Shown here one piece after another: positions 63,231 to 64,000 of a stretch of DNA of 64,000 nucleotides. The notes under the pieces were generated by a model, which ran no database searches, was not told the origin of the DNA, and saw only the letters and a program-made list of their open reading frames with translations. The position numbers and the translations under genes are program-made. The stretch lies in contig JAKLGK010000012.1 in NCBI GenBank assembly GCA_022710725.1, positions 33,729-97,728 on the forward strand, given 5' to 3'. Within the stretch, counting starts at the first letter, position 1. Each line of letters begins with the position of its first letter. The stretch is from Verrucomicrobiota bacterium (GTDB taxonomy: Bacteria; Verrucomicrobiota; Kiritimatiellia; CAIQIC01; JAGNIJ01).

Positions 63231-64000
63231 TTATTCCTCGACAAGGCGGTAGAAGGCGCGCGACGCATCCTCGGAAACCGTCTCCGACCAGTTGGTCGAA
63301 ACGACCCCGGTGATCGCGGCCCCGGTATTGGTCCAGGTCGGCTCGGGGAGCAGGGCGGCCGTCCGCTGGACATGATACACGGACGACACCCGCAGACCCG
63401 AGAAGGACAGGGAAACGGTGCTGGCTTCCCGGTTCACGACCCGCGCGGCCGGCGCGAGGTAGACCGGGTCCGAAGCCCGGGAGTTGTTGGTCTCGCTGAA
63501 CTCGGGGTTCACGTTGAAGACATCCACGATGGCGCCCAGGTAGTAGATGCCGGGTGACAGCCCGGCAGGGAGGTTGACCGAGATGGCGTCGGCATTGGTC
63601 GTGCCGGGGGGGAACCCGCCGTAGATGCCGCGGGTGCCGAGCAGGGTGTCGCCGGTGGTGATGACCGTGTCCGTGGAAAGATAGAACCCGATGTAACACT
63701 CGTCCGGCGGGTTGCCGACGCCGATGTTGGCCGCGGCGTAATCCACGGCGAGGGGCGATCCGCTGCAACCCGTCGGCGGCGCGCTCAACCCGGCCATGAT
63801 CAGGTCGGGCCCGATCTGGATCTGGATGGGTGCGCCGGCGAGGGCGTTGTTGGTCTCGCTGAACTCGGGATTTAGTGTGTAGACGTCCACGATGGCGCCC
63901 AGGTAGTAGGTGCCGGCGGCCAGCGCCGGCGAGATATTGACCGTGGCGGTTCCGGAGTTGGTCGTGCCGGGGGGGAACCCGCCGTAGATGCCGCGGGTGC
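63231..64000 (-). CDS. Secreted CARDB-like repeat protein, C-terminal part
   Basis: The C-terminal portion of a larger gene that begins beyond the right edge; the frame is open to base 64000. Two CARDB-like (adhesion, immunoglobulin-fold) repeats are visible, each with TRGIYGGFPPGTTN, YYLGAIVDV and NPEFSETNN. Their DNA repeats at a 363-bp (121-residue) period with blocks of at least 43 identical bases. The last about 80 residues (SVYHVQRTAALLPEPTWTNTG ending FYRLVEE) form the C-terminal domain common in secreted proteins of this group, like the end of the giant subtilase. It is probably a surface or secreted protein; the enzyme part, if any, is outside. Confidence 0.78.
   Translation of the reverse strand, partial: TRGIYGGFPPGTTNSGTATVNISPALAAGTYYLGAIVDVYTLNPEFSETNNALAGAPIQIQIGPDLIMAGLSAPPTGCSGSPLAVDYAAANIGVGNPPDECYIGFYLSTDTVITTGDTLLGTRGIYGGFPPGTTNADAISVNLPAGLSPGIYYLGAIVDVFNVNPEFSETNNSRASDPVYLAPAARVVNREASTVSLSFSGLRVSSVYHVQRTAALLPEPTWTNTGAAITGVVSTNWSETVSEDASRAFYRLVEE
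63458..64000 (-). repeat. 363-bp tandem repeats (CARDB-like units)
   Basis: Matching blocks are found at 63486 and 63849 (GTTGGTCTCGCTGAACTCGG) and at 63601 and 63964 (37 bases, identical to the edge of the window), each pair exactly 363 bases apart. At least one full unit and part of a second are in the window; more copies probably follow outside. The high DNA identity points to recent duplication or ongoing gene conversion. Confidence 0.85.

Overview
The window is GC-rich bacterial chromosome packed with about 48 protein genes. There is almost no non-coding space: no stretch over 300 bases lacks a gene, and I see no tRNA, rRNA, CRISPR array or transposase. The organism makes lipid A (lpxI and lpxB are present) and is therefore Gram-negative. 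It also encodes very large secreted proteins with calcium-binding (TSP3-like) spacers, a four-helix-suffix/DprA-like protein, bactofilins and formylglycine-enzyme-like proteins. That mix suggests the PVC superphylum, most likely Kiritimatiellota or a relative in Verrucomicrobiota; this placement is inference.

Layout. 1-2.2 kb: the end of argC, an ArsR regulator with a 24-bp perfect palindrome in front of it, a bactofilin and a zinc-ribbon bactofilin-like protein. 2.3-6.5 kb: a hybrid sensor kinase with a periplasmic solute-binding domain, then a redox cassette (ArsR, DUF6132-type membrane protein, thioredoxin, FmdB zinc ribbon) ending in a hairpin between convergent genes. 6.5-22.7 kb: envelope-glycan genes. 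These include GT-C type membrane proteins, an alcohol dehydrogenase, a radical SAM enzyme, several GT4/GT2/GT-B glycosyltransferases, a flippase and two tandem formylglycine-enzyme-like proteins.

22.8-30.6 kb: an alpha-oxoamine synthase resembling serine palmitoyltransferase, an ABC permease and ATPase, a four-helix/DprA-like fusion protein, a TolC-type outer-membrane protein, an HlyD-type adaptor and a YghO-like GNAT acyltransferase. Together these look like a lipid (possibly ceramide) synthesis and export locus. The fusion gene carries three in-frame 29-bp palindromic elements exactly at its domain joints. This is the most unusual small-scale structure in the window.

30.6-40.1 kb: a tight minus-strand operon (CapA/flippase-like fusion, ATP-grasp ligase, PaaK/CapK-like adenylating enzyme, hexapeptide acetyltransferase, membrane GT-C-like protein, small exported protein). 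It is divergent from a membrane protein and an ArnC/DPMS-like GT2. 40.2-47.8 kb: housekeeping genes (peroxiredoxin, LhgO, an exported glutamine-amidotransferase-like protein, a lysine 2,3-aminomutase-like enzyme, SecA, a PaaI thioesterase). 47.9-60.2 kb: a cysteine-less TlpA-like exported protein, then a 3772-residue subtilisin-family protein built from four long super-repeats with optional inserted modules. 60.2-63.2 kb: lpxI, a Gfo/Idh dehydrogenase and lpxB, overlapping head to tail. The window ends inside a minus-strand secreted protein with 363-bp CARDB-like tandem repeats.

Genes are often translationally coupled through ATGA or GTGA overlaps, so most blocks are probably operons. Nearly all carry out envelope synthesis, modification or export.
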